A stretch of DNA of 64,000 bases from Glaciecola siphonariae (GCF_042652645.1 NZ_JBHSGU010000002.1:1550001-1614000); one strand, 5' to 3'. Positions 28,238 through 37,344 are shown, counted from the stretch's first letter. Numbers and translations are program-made. Notes: generated from the sequence alone by a model not told the origin.

Positions 28238-29308
28238 CTAATCGTCTTTCTTAAGACGGACGTAGGCTTGATACTTTTGCTTTAGCATTTTATCAATATA
28301 TTGCGTCAATTTAATCTTATGTTTTATGGCATCATCAAGCGCGTCAACAAGCTCTCCCAACATCTCTTTATAGTACGCTGCTTCTTGTATTTTATTACCA
28401 TTGGGAGTGAGAAATTCGGTCTCAGGTTTAACCGATTCAGCTTCTTTTGAGCCATCGTGTGCTTGTTCGCCAGACTCCTCAAAGCCAGATTTAGAGACAA
28501 ACATCTCCCCTCTCACCTCTTCAATCACTTGCCTGACATCATCCACATCAAAAGTTTGTAACTCTTCTAAAAAACCGAACAGCAATACGCGGTCCATTAG
28601 TGTATTCGTTTTACGGGGCACACCATTTGTAAATTTATAGATGGCGTCGTAGGCGGCATCGGTGATTAAACCGTCTTTTGTTGACCCCGCGTGTTGTAGG
28701 CGATGCTCGATGTACTCTTTAAGCTCGTCTCTATTGAGAGGAGTTAAGTGACAGCTTGCGACGATACGCTGTCTAAATTGCTCCATATTCGGTGCACGTA
28801 AAATCGGCTGTAGCTCCGCTTGCCCCAACAAAAAACTTTGCAAAAGCGGCTTACTGTTTAGCTGAAAATTTGACAGCATACGTAATTCTTCAATAGTCTC
28901 TAATGGCAGGTTTTGCGCCTCATCAACCAGCAGCAACGCGCGCTTTCCGGCGGCGTTAAGCTGTTGCAAAAATGTTTGAATGCTCTCAAGTAAATCAGAT
29001 TTTGAACGTCCCTCTGCCGGTAGATTAAATTTAGAGGCGACCATTTTGACTAATTCATCGGGAGTAAGCTTAGGAGTAACAATTTGAGCCGCAAATATGT
29101 CTTCTTCGATGTTATTTAATAAGCTATTGGCAATGGTCGTTTTACCCGTTCCAATATCACCGGTGATAACAATAAAGCCCTCGGCCTGACTCAGGCCATA
29201 TTGTAAGTAAGACATAGCTCTTTTGTGTAGCTTACTTGCAAAGAAAAACTCAGGGTCTGGCGTTAACTGAAAAGGTTTTGAATTAAGACCGTAATAACTT
29301 TCATACAT
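28238..29308 (-). CDS. AAA secretion-type ATPase (ExeA-like), XrtA-associated
   Basis: A 356-residue ATPase of the ExeA/GspA-like group linked to PEP-CTERM loci. It opens MYESYYGLNSKPFQLTPDP, with Walker A TGDIGTGKTTIAN near residue 50 and Walker B ALLLVDEAQNLPLE near residue 125. A sensor-type arginine region RQRIVASCHLTPL follows near 182. After residue 265 is a polar tail and a basic helix. No membrane helix is seen. Its partner in this locus is unknown. It is transcribed toward the export operon from its own promoter region downstream of hldE. Confidence 0.88.
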   Translation of the reverse strand: MYESYYGLNSKPFQLTPDPEFFFASKLHKRAMSYLQYGLSQAEGFIVITGDIGTGKTTIANSLLNNIEEDIFAAQIVTPKLTPDELVKMVASKFNLPAEGRSKSDLLESIQTFLQQLNAAGKRALLLVDEAQNLPLETIEELRMLSNFQLNSKPLLQSFLLGQAELQPILRAPNMEQFRQRIVASCHLTPLNRDELKEYIEHRLQHAGSTKDGLITDAAYDAIYKFTNGVPRKTNTLMDRVLLFGFLEELQTFDVDDVRQVIEEVRGEMFVSKSGFEESGEQAHDGSKEAESVKPETEFLTPNGNKIQEAAYYKEMLGELVDALDDAIKHKIKLTQYIDKMLKQKYQAYVRLKKDD

Positions 29309-29422
29309 GATAAATTTCCACTATTTGCGAACTGCGCGTTTATCCATTAACTTGCTGGTGAAAGAGTATACACCATTTAAATCTGACCATAGTATTTTCA
29401 TAGAGCGTGTATACAGAGACCG

Positions 29423-30859
29423 TTACTGACTTAATATCTGAGAAATAATGCCGGTTGTCGACACGCCATCCTCAAAGCTCAACACCTTCACGACACCACC
29501 ATTGGCCTTGACTTCATTGCCGCCAACGATTTCGTCTACTTGATAATCCCCACCTTTGACCAATACATCGGGCAGCAGCTCACTGATAATGCGTAAAGGC
29601 GTATCTTCTGTAAATTCTACCACCCAGTCTACTGCAGCCAAACCGGCAAGCACCGACATACGCCTAGATGCATTATTAATTGGCCGCCCTGGCCCTTTCA
29701 AAGCGCTGACTGAGGCGTCTGAGTTCACGCCAACTATTAAACGGTCGCCTAGTGCAGCCGCTTCGGTTAAATAACTTACATGGCCTGCATGAAGAATATC
29801 AAAACAACCGTTGGTAAATACGATCCTTTCTTTGCGCGCTTTTGCCTGCTTAAAAGCGACCTTAAGCTGCGCCTCGTTCATCACTCCGCCATCGACCGAC
29901 TTATGAGAATTCATCGCGAGCGCAAGCTCAGTTGTCGTTACGGTTGACGTACCAAGCTTGCCCACCACCACACCTGCCGCATGGTTTGCTAGCTGACACG
30001 CGTTTTGTAAATCAAGTCCGGCGGCAAGGCTGCAGGCTAACGTAGATACTACCGTGTCGCCGGCGCCAGTGACGTCAAAGACTTCTTTTGCTAATGCGGG
30101 TAAATGATATGCACTTGCTTTACCCCCGTTTTGCCCACTTTCAAACAACGACATTCCCTTTTCAGAGCGTGTTAGCAATATGCTCGTTAACTCAAGTCTA
30201 TGGCAGCAGCTCAGCGCTAAATCTTGCAAATCAGCTTCACTAGTGTGAGTACCGCACACCTCGGAAAACTCGCTCATATTAGGCGTAATAACGGTTGCTC
30301 CTGCGTATTTGTCAAATGATGCGCCTTTAGGGTCAACCACAATGGGTTTTCCAGATGCTTTTGCCAAACTAATCATGTGTTCAACGTCACTCAAACAACC
30401 TTTGTTATAGTCAGACAACACAACAAGGTCTGCCGTGGCTAGGTGGGCTTTATACTTTTCAATCAAAGGGGATTTGTCGACATTGGCGAAAGACTTCTCA
30501 AAATCCAGTCGCAAGAGCTGCTGATTTCGACTCATTACGCGCAGCTTAGTTATAGTATCGAAGCCTTCAATTTCAACAAAATCGCACTCTACGTTTCGCG
30601 CGCTAAGCTGAGTCGATAAAATGCTGGCCGACTCGTCTGCACCAGTAAAGCCTAGCAGCATGGTCTTTGCCCCCAACGACGCCGCATTTACAGCTACATT
30701 GGCCGCCCCTCCGGGCCTGTCTTCAATATCGGAAACACTAACGACGGGCACCGGCGCTTCTGGCGAAATACGCGCGGTGGCCCCCGACCAATAGCGGTCG
30801 AGCATAACATCGCCAACAATCAAAAGTTTAGTTTGAGTAAAATCTGGAATTTGCGCCAT
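29423..30859 (-). CDS. hldE: Bifunctional heptose 7-phosphate kinase / heptose 1-phosphate adenylyltransferase
   Basis: A full-length 478-residue enzyme of ADP-heptose synthesis for the LPS inner core. The N-terminal PfkB-type kinase domain shows RPGGAANVAVNAASLGA near residue 52 and DVTGAGDTVVSTLAC near 263. The C-terminal nucleotidyltransferase domain shows VFTNGCFDILHAGHVSYL near residue 348, with the HxGH motif. It is a monocistronic - strand gene here, 114 bp upstream of the ATPase and divergent from the GIY-YIG gene. Core housekeeping; nothing unusual is seen. Confidence 0.96.
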   Translation of the reverse strand: MAQIPDFTQTKLLIVGDVMLDRYWSGATARISPEAPVPVVSVSDIEDRPGGAANVAVNAASLGAKTMLLGFTGADESASILSTQLSARNVECDFVEIEGFDTITKLRVMSRNQQLLRLDFEKSFANVDKSPLIEKYKAHLATADLVVLSDYNKGCLSDVEHMISLAKASGKPIVVDPKGASFDKYAGATVITPNMSEFSEVCGTHTSEADLQDLALSCCHRLELTSILLTRSEKGMSLFESGQNGGKASAYHLPALAKEVFDVTGAGDTVVSTLACSLAAGLDLQNACQLANHAAGVVVGKLGTSTVTTTELALAMNSHKSVDGGVMNEAQLKVAFKQAKARKERIVFTNGCFDILHAGHVSYLTEAAALGDRLIVGVNSDASVSALKGPGRPINNASRRMSVLAGLAAVDWVVEFTEDTPLRIISELLPDVLVKGGDYQVDEIVGGNEVKANGGVVKVLSFEDGVSTTGIISQILSQ

Positions 30860-30888
30860 GCCTTGATATCATGCTCTTGAGATAAGTG

Positions 30889-31236
30889 ATGAGTTTGAGT
30901 ATACCAGTGCCAAAAGAAAATGCAGTAGCACCGTGGTTTTTATACATGGTTAAAACGCGTCACAATTCGCTTTATACAGGCATCACAACCGACATTGCTA
31001 GGCGTTTTTCTGAACACAGGGCACAAACAGCTAAAACGGCTAAAGCCTTGAGAGGGCGCACGCCCCTTACGCTCGTATTTAGCATTGAATTGCCCGACCA
31101 TAGTAGCGCGCTCAAAGCAGAAATATGGATTAAAAAGCAGAGCAAACACAGCAAACTCAAGCTTATATCAGGGGAGCTGACCCTGCCGTTTAAATATCAC
31201 CGCTTAGACCACAACGAATATATTACTGAACAATAA
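30889..31236 (+). CDS. GIY-YIG domain protein (YhbQ/UPF0213-like)
   Basis: A 115-residue protein made of a single GIY-YIG nuclease-type domain. The motif appears as FLYMVKTRHNSLYTGITTDIARRFSEH, here with the first element degenerate and YTG for the second, as in the UPF0213 branch; an Arg and a Glu further on (LKAEIWIKK) complete the site. A role in DNA repair has been suggested for relatives. ATG at 30889 is chosen; an adjacent GTG at 30886 is possible. Its 3' end overlaps the converging DUF350 gene by 33 bp. Confidence 0.78.
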   Translation: MSLSIPVPKENAVAPWFLYMVKTRHNSLYTGITTDIARRFSEHRAQTAKTAKALRGRTPLTLVFSIELPDHSSALKAEIWIKKQSKHSKLKLISGELTLPFKYHRLDHNEYITEQ

Positions 31237-32112
31237 AGCGATACCGACAGCTATAACCGCTTCAATACTGGCAATCCCAATATTGTGCTGTAGAGCAACT
31301 TCTGTTTTCCATTTTATGCCTACCAATACTAGACGTTTAGCCAGCGAAGTTATAAGCATCAAGGTCGCCGCTAAACACAAGCCCACGGTCAGCCACCCTG
31401 TTACATTAGTCACGTATGCTTCTGGCTCATAGATCAGGAGTTTGCTGGCCGACGATACAGCAATAGCAATGCCAATTAAGTTGCCGCTATGCTGTATTGC
31501 AAGCGCCATTTGCCCCTTGCAAAGCGTATTTTGAAAAGAATGGTCTTGATTGTTTTCAGCATAACGATACTCATACAAACGCGTCGCAAACAAGAGCACT
31601 GCTAGCACCACAATCGCACCGGAAAATACTGCTACAAAGGCATTCATATCAGCGCCTTGGGCCCATTCAATCATGCTTTTAATAATAATAGCAGCCGCTA
31701 TGGCACTCGCTGCATCAACAAGCGCAACAGACACGTTCTTCTCGCCTATCATCTCGTCTTTATCGAGGCGATTTAACACCAGCTTATCATGAGCAAATCG
31801 GCCTACTCGCACTAGTACAATCCCTAAGCCACCGAACAACACCATGCTCACGGCGGCCAGCTCAAACCCCATTCCCATATGTCGGCCAACCACTGCCGAT
31901 AACACAATAGTCAAAGACAGCATGCGCCCAGCGATGCTGATCCCAAAAGCAAAATTATCGCGTTCACCTAATTCTTTTCTCACGCTTATTTTGCTAAAAA
32001 CACCCGACAGGGCTCTGACTGCAAACAGCAATACAATAGCAATACTAATATCAATGGCTATGTAGATTGGCAAATCGTTTGATATTGGCATTAAGTTTAC
32101 TAGTTGTTCCAT
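31204..32112 (-). CDS. DUF350-family inner-membrane protein
   Basis: A 302-residue polytopic protein with about eight hydrophobic segments arranged as a repeat. Each half carries the DUF350-like pattern of a charged turn followed by a GI-rich helix: ERDNFAFGISIAGRMLSLT near residue 52 and LQHNIGIASIEAVIAVGIA near residue 278. Function of the family is unknown. An AGGT-type ribosome binding site precedes the ATG. It is divergent from glnE across a 288-bp gap filled with short repeats. Confidence 0.72.
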   Translation of the reverse strand: MEQLVNLMPISNDLPIYIAIDISIAIVLLFAVRALSGVFSKISVRKELGERDNFAFGISIAGRMLSLTIVLSAVVGRHMGMGFELAAVSMVLFGGLGIVLVRVGRFAHDKLVLNRLDKDEMIGEKNVSVALVDAASAIAAAIIIKSMIEWAQGADMNAFVAVFSGAIVVLAVLLFATRLYEYRYAENNQDHSFQNTLCKGQMALAIQHSGNLIGIAIAVSSASKLLIYEPEAYVTNVTGWLTVGLCLAATLMLITSLAKRLVLVGIKWKTEVALQHNIGIASIEAVIAVGIALLFSNIFVVV

Positions 32113-32155
32113 TTTTACCTACTTAAAGTGTTAGAAAGTATCGCGAGGCATCGCT

Positions 32156-32185
32156 TACTGCTTCATGACGTACTGTTTCATGAGT
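32156..32185. repeat. 15-bp imperfect direct repeat
   Basis: TACTGCTTCATGACG (32156-32170) is followed directly by TACTGTTTCATGAGT (32171-32185), in the gap between the DUF350 gene and glnE. Confidence 0.75.
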
Positions 32186-32235
32186 CCTCTTTTATAAGTG
32201 CAATTTCAAAGAGCATCTATTGAAAACAATGTGTC

Positions 32236-32310
32236 CAAAAGATAATCCATCAAAAACTACTCGTCAAAAGCAACGCTCAAAAGCAATACTCAAAGGCACT
32301 GCGTCGAAAA
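32236..32310. repeat. Degenerate tandem repeat, period 13-15 bp
   Basis: CAAAA-type cores begin at 32236, 32251, 32265, 32278, 32291 and 32305 (the last as CGAAAA). The best-preserved units read TCAAAAGCAACGC and TCAAAAGCAATAC. It lies just upstream of the predicted glnE promoter. Confidence 0.65.
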
Positions 32311-32361
32311 TCACTGCATTAAGAGGGGCTGGATTAATACTATCCTTTGTAAATTCATTGG

Positions 32362-32389
32362 TTTACCCCAAGCGCTTTCCCCTTATAAT
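32362..32389 (+). promoter_or_regulatory. Candidate glnE promoter
   Basis: A perfect -10 TATAAT (32384-32389) is preceded at 16 bp by TTTACC (32362-32367). Transcription would start near 32396, which favours the ATG at 32452 with its AAAGG site over the ATG at 32401. Confidence 0.5.
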
Positions 32390-32451
32390 GAGCCTACATT
32401 ATGACGGCTATTTCAACAAGGCAAAGCCATGAGGCTTTAAAGGTAATCAAT

Positions 32452-35388
32452 ATGATGACAAGCACCGCCTTGAGCGCTAAACAAGCGATTTTGAACGCAA
32501 ACGCATTATTTGGACAAGCTGACAATACAAAGCTAAATGAAGTGCTTGACCTAATTCTTCCCTTTAGTGATTTTATTTGCCGAGGCTGTGAACGCTATCC
32601 GGAGCAAGTACTAAAAGCCATCGTTACGCTCATTAGCCATGAGCGCCAAACTAACGATATTTTTGATACACAAGACAGCAATGCTCTCTCGATGGGAAGC
32701 CACAAATCTTCTCTGCTTGCTTCGCTTCAGTCCACCCTGCAAGACTGCTCTAATGAAGCACAAATGCATACCGCTATTCGTATTTTCCGGCACGTCAATA
32801 TGATTGAAATTGCAGCGGCAGACATTTTGCACTTGCAAGATATCCGTACCTCTATGCACAGAGTATCTGAGCTTGCTGATTGCATTATTGAACGCAGCTA
32901 CCAATGGTTGCATAACTTCTTATCACAAAAGCATGGTTCGCCCGAGAACGACCAGCAATTACAGCTTATTGCAATGGGCAAGCTTGGGGGGAGTGAGTTA
33001 AACTTCTCGTCTGATATTGATTTAATTTTTACCTATCCTCACACCGGCTGCACGCAAGGCGACAAAAAGCCAATAGAGCACCAAGTTTTTTTTACGCGTT
33101 TGGCGCAGAAGCTTATCCAAGCGCTGGACCAAATCACGGATCATGGCCGCTGTTACAGAGTAGATATGCGCCTGCGACCAATGGGCGACTCCGGTCCATT
33201 GGTCATACCCTTTGCAGCATTTGAGACCTACTATCAAGAACAAGGGCGTGCATGGGAGAGATTCGCCATGCAAAAAATGCGCATTATCAACCATAATCCA
33301 CACAGTGATGAGCTCTACAGCCTCATTAAGCCTTTTGTTTACCGCAAATATATGGATTTCACCACCTTAGACTCTATTAGAGAAATGAAGGTGTTGATTG
33401 AAAAAGAAGTGCGCCGACGGCAGCTAAAAAACAATATTAAGCTGGGTCGAGGTGGTATTCGCGAGATTGAATTTTTTACCCAAGCGCTGCAGCTTATACA
33501 TGCTGGGCGAGAGCCAGACTGCCAGCAGTTGAGTACGCAAAATGGCTTAAAAGCGCTTTTTGAGCATGGGTTTATTGATAAGACAGCCTTGGATGAACTC
33601 ACCGAAGCCTATCGGTTTTTGCGAACAGTTGAGCATTATTTGCAGATTTTTAATGATGAGCAAACCCAAACGTTACCAAATGCCGAAGTTGATCAAAAAC
33701 GCCTTACACTCCTTTTAAACAAGGCATCATTTGACCAATGTATCGCACAAATTGACGCTGTTATGAGCCTCATACATAAACACTTTCGTAATGTGATAGA
33801 CGATGCAAATGCCCCGCCCAGCGAAATAGAAAACGCTGAATCATCGGATCAACACGTATTTTCCGACCTATGGGACTTGCCTCTTACAGAACATGAGACG
33901 CAAAACTTGCTCGCCCCCTTATTGCAAAATACCAGCATCGAAATCTTGTATAAATTATTAAGTGATTTCAAAAACAAGCTACAAACGGCCTCGGTTAGTG
34001 AACGAGGCATGAAATCGATTAATCGGCTCATGCCGCTTTTATTAAATGAATTTGAAATCGAAAAGCAAACACTGAATCACAATCAGGTTACCGGAATATT
34101 TGGCTTGTTAAGCACCATTATTGGTCGCATCACTTACATCGATTTGCTGCTTGAAAACCCGGCCGTAAGACAACGCTTGTTCAGCCTGAGCAAAAAAAGC
34201 CCTTGGGTCATACAACAAATCACACTGCATCCCATTTTACTCGACGAACTACTGCATCCTGTTTACTTAAAACCAGATGATTCGAGCCTGAGTGAATATA
34301 AAGACGCCTGCGCCCAAGAACTGAAGCAGTTTATGCTACGAATAGACCCTGATGACATAGAAGAAGTGATGGATGCTCTGCGCCAGTTTAAGCACGCCTA
34401 TCAATTGCGTATCGCGGCTTCTGACATTAGCGCGACTCTTGCTATCAATAAAGTAAGCGATAAGCTTACCGTATTAGCAGAGGTGATTATTGCGGAAGTT
34501 GTTGAACAGGCCTGGCGGCAAATTACGCTCAAACACGGCGTGCCTGATAATCAATCTGCTAGCGATAAGGGATTTGGGATCGTGGCTTACGGCAAATTTG
34601 GCGGGCTTGAATTAAGTTATGGCTCTGACCTAGACATTGTTTGTTTGTATCAGGCTTCAAAATCCGGACACACAGATGAATCTGGCGCACGTAAATCGAT
34701 AAGTCACCAAGAGTTTTATATTAAGCTTGTGCAGAAAATTACGCATTATTGCATTACAAAAACTTACCACGGCATTTTGTACGACATTGATTTACGGCTG
34801 CGTCCGTCTGGTAACTCAGGACTGCTTATAAGCCATATTGATAGCTTTGCTGAATACCAAATGACCGGGGCATGGACATGGGAGCATCAAGCGTTAGTGC
34901 GAGCACGCTTGATTTTTGGGCATGACACTCTTGGCGCTCGCTTTGCACAGCTGCGCGCAAATACGCTCGGCCTGCATCGCCAGCAAGATACCTTGCGTGA
35001 AGACGTCAGGGAAATGAGAGAAAAAATGCGGCAGCATTTGAATAGGAGCACCACAAGCGCCATAGATATTAAGCAATGCAATGGCGGCATCGTCGATATT
35101 GAGTTTTTGGTTCAATATTGGGTATTACGATATTGTGAAATGCATCCACGTTTATCCGAATGGTCAGACAATTTGCGAATTTTAGAGGCGTGTAAAGACA
35201 GCAACATCATAAGTGAAGCGCGATGCGCCATGTTGCAGTCACATTATTTATGGATGCGCCACCTCGCCCATCGCCTGCAGCTGTCAGAAAGAGATTTAGC
35301 CGAGCCATCAGAACAGCTCAGCGAAATACAAAACGACGTTAGCGACTGCTTTGATGAGGTGCTTGGGACGCGTGCTTTATCTGAGTGA
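32452..35388 (+). CDS. glnE: Glutamine synthetase adenylyltransferase/adenylyl-removing enzyme
   Basis: A bifunctional regulator that adenylylates and de-adenylylates glutamine synthetase in response to nitrogen status. Both nucleotidyltransferase domains are intact: GKLGGSELNFSSDIDLIF in the N-terminal (removing) half and YGKFGGLELSYGSDLDIV in the C-terminal (adding) half, each with the paired aspartates. RGGIREIEFF and GGIVDIEFLV follow their respective domains. The start at 32452 gives 978 residues and has AAAGG eight bases upstream; an upstream in-frame ATG at 32401 lacks a ribosome binding site. A 13-bp tandem repeat begins at its stop codon. Confidence 0.95.
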   Translation: MMTSTALSAKQAILNANALFGQADNTKLNEVLDLILPFSDFICRGCERYPEQVLKAIVTLISHERQTNDIFDTQDSNALSMGSHKSSLLASLQSTLQDCSNEAQMHTAIRIFRHVNMIEIAAADILHLQDIRTSMHRVSELADCIIERSYQWLHNFLSQKHGSPENDQQLQLIAMGKLGGSELNFSSDIDLIFTYPHTGCTQGDKKPIEHQVFFTRLAQKLIQALDQITDHGRCYRVDMRLRPMGDSGPLVIPFAAFETYYQEQGRAWERFAMQKMRIINHNPHSDELYSLIKPFVYRKYMDFTTLDSIREMKVLIEKEVRRRQLKNNIKLGRGGIREIEFFTQALQLIHAGREPDCQQLSTQNGLKALFEHGFIDKTALDELTEAYRFLRTVEHYLQIFNDEQTQTLPNAEVDQKRLTLLLNKASFDQCIAQIDAVMSLIHKHFRNVIDDANAPPSEIENAESSDQHVFSDLWDLPLTEHETQNLLAPLLQNTSIEILYKLLSDFKNKLQTASVSERGMKSINRLMPLLLNEFEIEKQTLNHNQVTGIFGLLSTIIGRITYIDLLLENPAVRQRLFSLSKKSPWVIQQITLHPILLDELLHPVYLKPDDSSLSEYKDACAQELKQFMLRIDPDDIEEVMDALRQFKHAYQLRIAASDISATLAINKVSDKLTVLAEVIIAEVVEQAWRQITLKHGVPDNQSASDKGFGIVAYGKFGGLELSYGSDLDIVCLYQASKSGHTDESGARKSISHQEFYIKLVQKITHYCITKTYHGILYDIDLRLRPSGNSGLLISHIDSFAEYQMTGAWTWEHQALVRARLIFGHDTLGARFAQLRANTLGLHRQQDTLREDVREMREKMRQHLNRSTTSAIDIKQCNGGIVDIEFLVQYWVLRYCEMHPRLSEWSDNLRILEACKDSNIISEARCAMLQSHYLWMRHLAHRLQLSERDLAEPSEQLSEIQNDVSDCFDEVLGTRALSE

Positions 35389-35447
35389 TTGTTCGGAGTG
35401 ATTGTTTTGATTGATTGTCCGGAGTGAGTGTCCAGATTGATGTTACA
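35383..35447. repeat. 13-bp degenerate tandem repeat at the glnE stop
   Basis: Five consecutive 13-bp units: GAGTGATTGTTCG (35383), GAGTGATTGTTTT (35396), GATTGATTGTCCG (35409), GAGTGAGTGTCCA (35422) and a decayed GATTGATGTTACA (35435). The first unit contains the last sense codon and the stop of glnE. Confidence 0.8.
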
Positions 35448-35482
35448 AAATGATGGTTAAGAATACCGGTTAAAAACCGCGT

Positions 35483-36088
35483 TCAGTAGGTTTGAGATAA
35501 ACGCATGCACCTGTCTTCGAGCACCGCGTCTTCTTTGTCGGTAATCACCATCACGCGCTGCACATCACAGTAGTATACTTGCACTGTTCTGACAAAGTTT
35601 GCATCTACAGCGCCAGCGAGCTCACCTAGCATGCCTGCGATAGTGTTATGCGAAATAAACCGATGGCGTACAACAAAGTCTTGATTAAGATGCCATATAA
35701 GCTCCATCCCCTCTTCAGATACGTACATCATTGCGTTGTCCATCAAGGTGCTGTCTTTGGCGAAGGCGCGGGCTTTGTAGTTATCTTGCCAGTCAAAATT
35801 ATCATTTGAACTGCTTGGGGAATGCTGAAGCTTTGCAATTTGCTGCTCTAAAGGCGTGTCTGATTGGTCTAGCGGAATAACAAATTCACCTAATTCCTCT
35901 TCAATCTTGTCACTAGAGGTGAGGCTAAACTCTTCATAAAATTTTGCCATATTTGACTGAATCGATTTTTTTTCAATCACATTGCCCTCAGCGTCAAGCT
36001 TGGGCTCCTGCGGCATATACAGGATAGCGGCTATCGCGCCAACAATTACCACGATAATGATTAGAATACGTTTTGCCCAAAAGCCCAT
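35483..36088 (-). CDS. Hypothetical membrane-anchored protein
   Basis: A 201-residue protein I do not recognise. One hydrophobic helix spans about residues 7-25 (ILIIIVVIVGAIAAILY), so it is probably a single-pass inner-membrane protein with its bulk in the periplasm. The middle is acidic and polar (residues 35-105), and the C-terminal 80 residues look folded and contain two cysteines (VYYCDVQRV and EDRCMRL) that could pair. Its start lies 2 bp after the lpxL stop, so the two are co-transcribed. Confidence 0.65.
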   Translation of the reverse strand: MGFWAKRILIIIVVIVGAIAAILYMPQEPKLDAEGNVIEKKSIQSNMAKFYEEFSLTSSDKIEEELGEFVIPLDQSDTPLEQQIAKLQHSPSSSNDNFDWQDNYKARAFAKDSTLMDNAMMYVSEEGMELIWHLNQDFVVRHRFISHNTIAGMLGELAGAVDANFVRTVQVYYCDVQRVMVITDKEDAVLEDRCMRLSQTY

Positions 36089-36090
36089 AA

Positions 36091-37023
36091 TTACTCATAT
36101 AGTGACTGCGGCGCCGTCTCTGGGCGCGTTTTAAATCTTTTGTGCATCCAAAGGTAGCTCTCTGGCTGGTCTTTCACCAATTCCAAAATATCTTTATTTA
36201 GCTGAGTTAGTGCACGCTCTTTGTCTTTATCGGCTAAATAATCGATTGCTGGATAAAATTTAATTTTGTAGCCTGTTTTGGTGTATTGCGAGACTAAGGG
36301 GATAACAACACAATCGGCTCTTTCAGCGAACATTAAGGTCGCGGTCGTTGTAGCCACCTGCTCCACACCGCCAAATGGGACAAAGATACTTTGCGTGGGC
36401 CCATAATCTTGGTCTGGCAAATATAAACATAGCTCGCCATCGTTTAGTGCTTCAATCAACGCTCGTGCGTTACGTTTATGAATCATGTATTTGTTGCAGC
36501 GGTTGCGTCCATGGTATTGAAAATAATCCATGAGCGGATTGTTATGCTTGCGATAAAACGCAATGCTTGGGTGCCAAAACCCAATGGCTCTGCAGGCAAA
36601 CTCGAGGTTAACATTATGCAAGGCAAGACCAAACACCCCTTTACCTTGAGCAAGCACCGCTTCAACGTGTTCAAAACCTTCCACATGAAAATGTTTTTTA
36701 ATACGCCAGTCTGGCCACCACCACCCCATCGCAGTCTCAAATAGCGCCATACCGGTGCGTTCAATGTTGGCCCGATACACGGTATCAACCTGTTGTTCGG
36801 TCCAATCAGGAAAGGTCAACTCTATGTTTCGCCTAGCAATGGCTACGCGTTTAGGCACAATTGTGCTCAGCAAGCGGCCAAAGCCCTTGCCGAGCGTTTG
36901 AATAAAAGAAAATGGCAGCCAAGTCAGCAAATAAAGTATGCTGGCTGCGAGCCAGATGTGCCAAAAATTGGGCAATAAAAATCGCAATTCGAAGGATGGG
37001 GCAACTATGGAATGTTTAGACAA
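36091..37023 (-). CDS. lpxL: Lipid A lauroyl/palmitoleoyl-type acyltransferase
   Basis: A 310-residue LpxL/HtrB-family acyltransferase for secondary acylation of Kdo2-lipid IVA. There is one N-terminal membrane segment near residues 18-38. The catalytic H-x4-E motif is visible as LALHNVNLEFACR near residue 138, and YLPDQDYGPTQSIFVPFFG-like residues near 200 match the family. LpxL is preferred over LpxM by overall motif pattern, but the acyl chain cannot be predicted. It forms a two-gene operon with the 201-residue protein. A DUF3081-type gene lies 63 bp upstream in transcription order. Confidence 0.88.
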   Translation of the reverse strand: MSKHSIVAPSFELRFLLPNFWHIWLAASILYLLTWLPFSFIQTLGKGFGRLLSTIVPKRVAIARRNIELTFPDWTEQQVDTVYRANIERTGMALFETAMGWWWPDWRIKKHFHVEGFEHVEAVLAQGKGVFGLALHNVNLEFACRAIGFWHPSIAFYRKHNNPLMDYFQYHGRNRCNKYMIHKRNARALIEALNDGELCLYLPDQDYGPTQSIFVPFGGVEQVATTTATLMFAERADCVVIPLVSQYTKTGYKIKFYPAIDYLADKDKERALTQLNKDILELVKDQPESYLWMHKRFKTRPETAPQSLYE

Positions 37024-37086
37024 GGCTCAAAGCTTTAGCAAATACAAGGTACCTAAGTGTACCACCCAGTGCCGCCTCTGCAAGTG

Positions 37087-37344
37087 TCAGTATGCCTTGT
37101 CTATATTGAGCAGTTTTTTCTCAAATGCTTCGAGGTGACTATTTGATTCATAGTCAAAATGATATTGGTTGTGAAAGCCAAAGCTCAGTTTAACCAGTGC
37201 ATCTTCTACATATAAAGTGTAGCCGTCGAAATCAGTATAGGCTTTTATGCCTTCAAGTGTGTAGGCTTCATTTTGATGCTCACCATGCTGGCGGATTTTA
37301 TCAAACACGCGTAGCAATAGTTTGGTATCTAATTCATTTTTCAA
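37087..37344 (-). CDS. DUF3081-family small protein
   Basis: An 85-residue soluble protein resembling the DUF3081 family of marine gammaproteobacteria: LLRVFDKIRQHGE near residue 10 and YTDFDGYTLYVEDALVKLS near residue 36. No signal peptide or membrane helix is present. Function is unknown. An AGGAG site precedes the start. Its presence supports an Alteromonadales-like host. Confidence 0.68.
   Translation of the reverse strand: MKNELDTKLLLRVFDKIRQHGEHQNEAYTLEGIKAYTDFDGYTLYVEDALVKLSFGFHNQYHFDYESNSHLEAFEKKLLNIDKAY

Noticed and set aside
32220..32432. A 70-codon open frame before glnE
   Set aside because: It is made mostly of the CAAAA-type tandem repeat, has no ribosome binding site, and runs through the predicted glnE promoter.
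37087..37344. Antitoxin or regulator of a small two-gene module
   Set aside because: The sequence resembles DUF3081, has no DNA-binding motif, and has no toxin-like neighbour.
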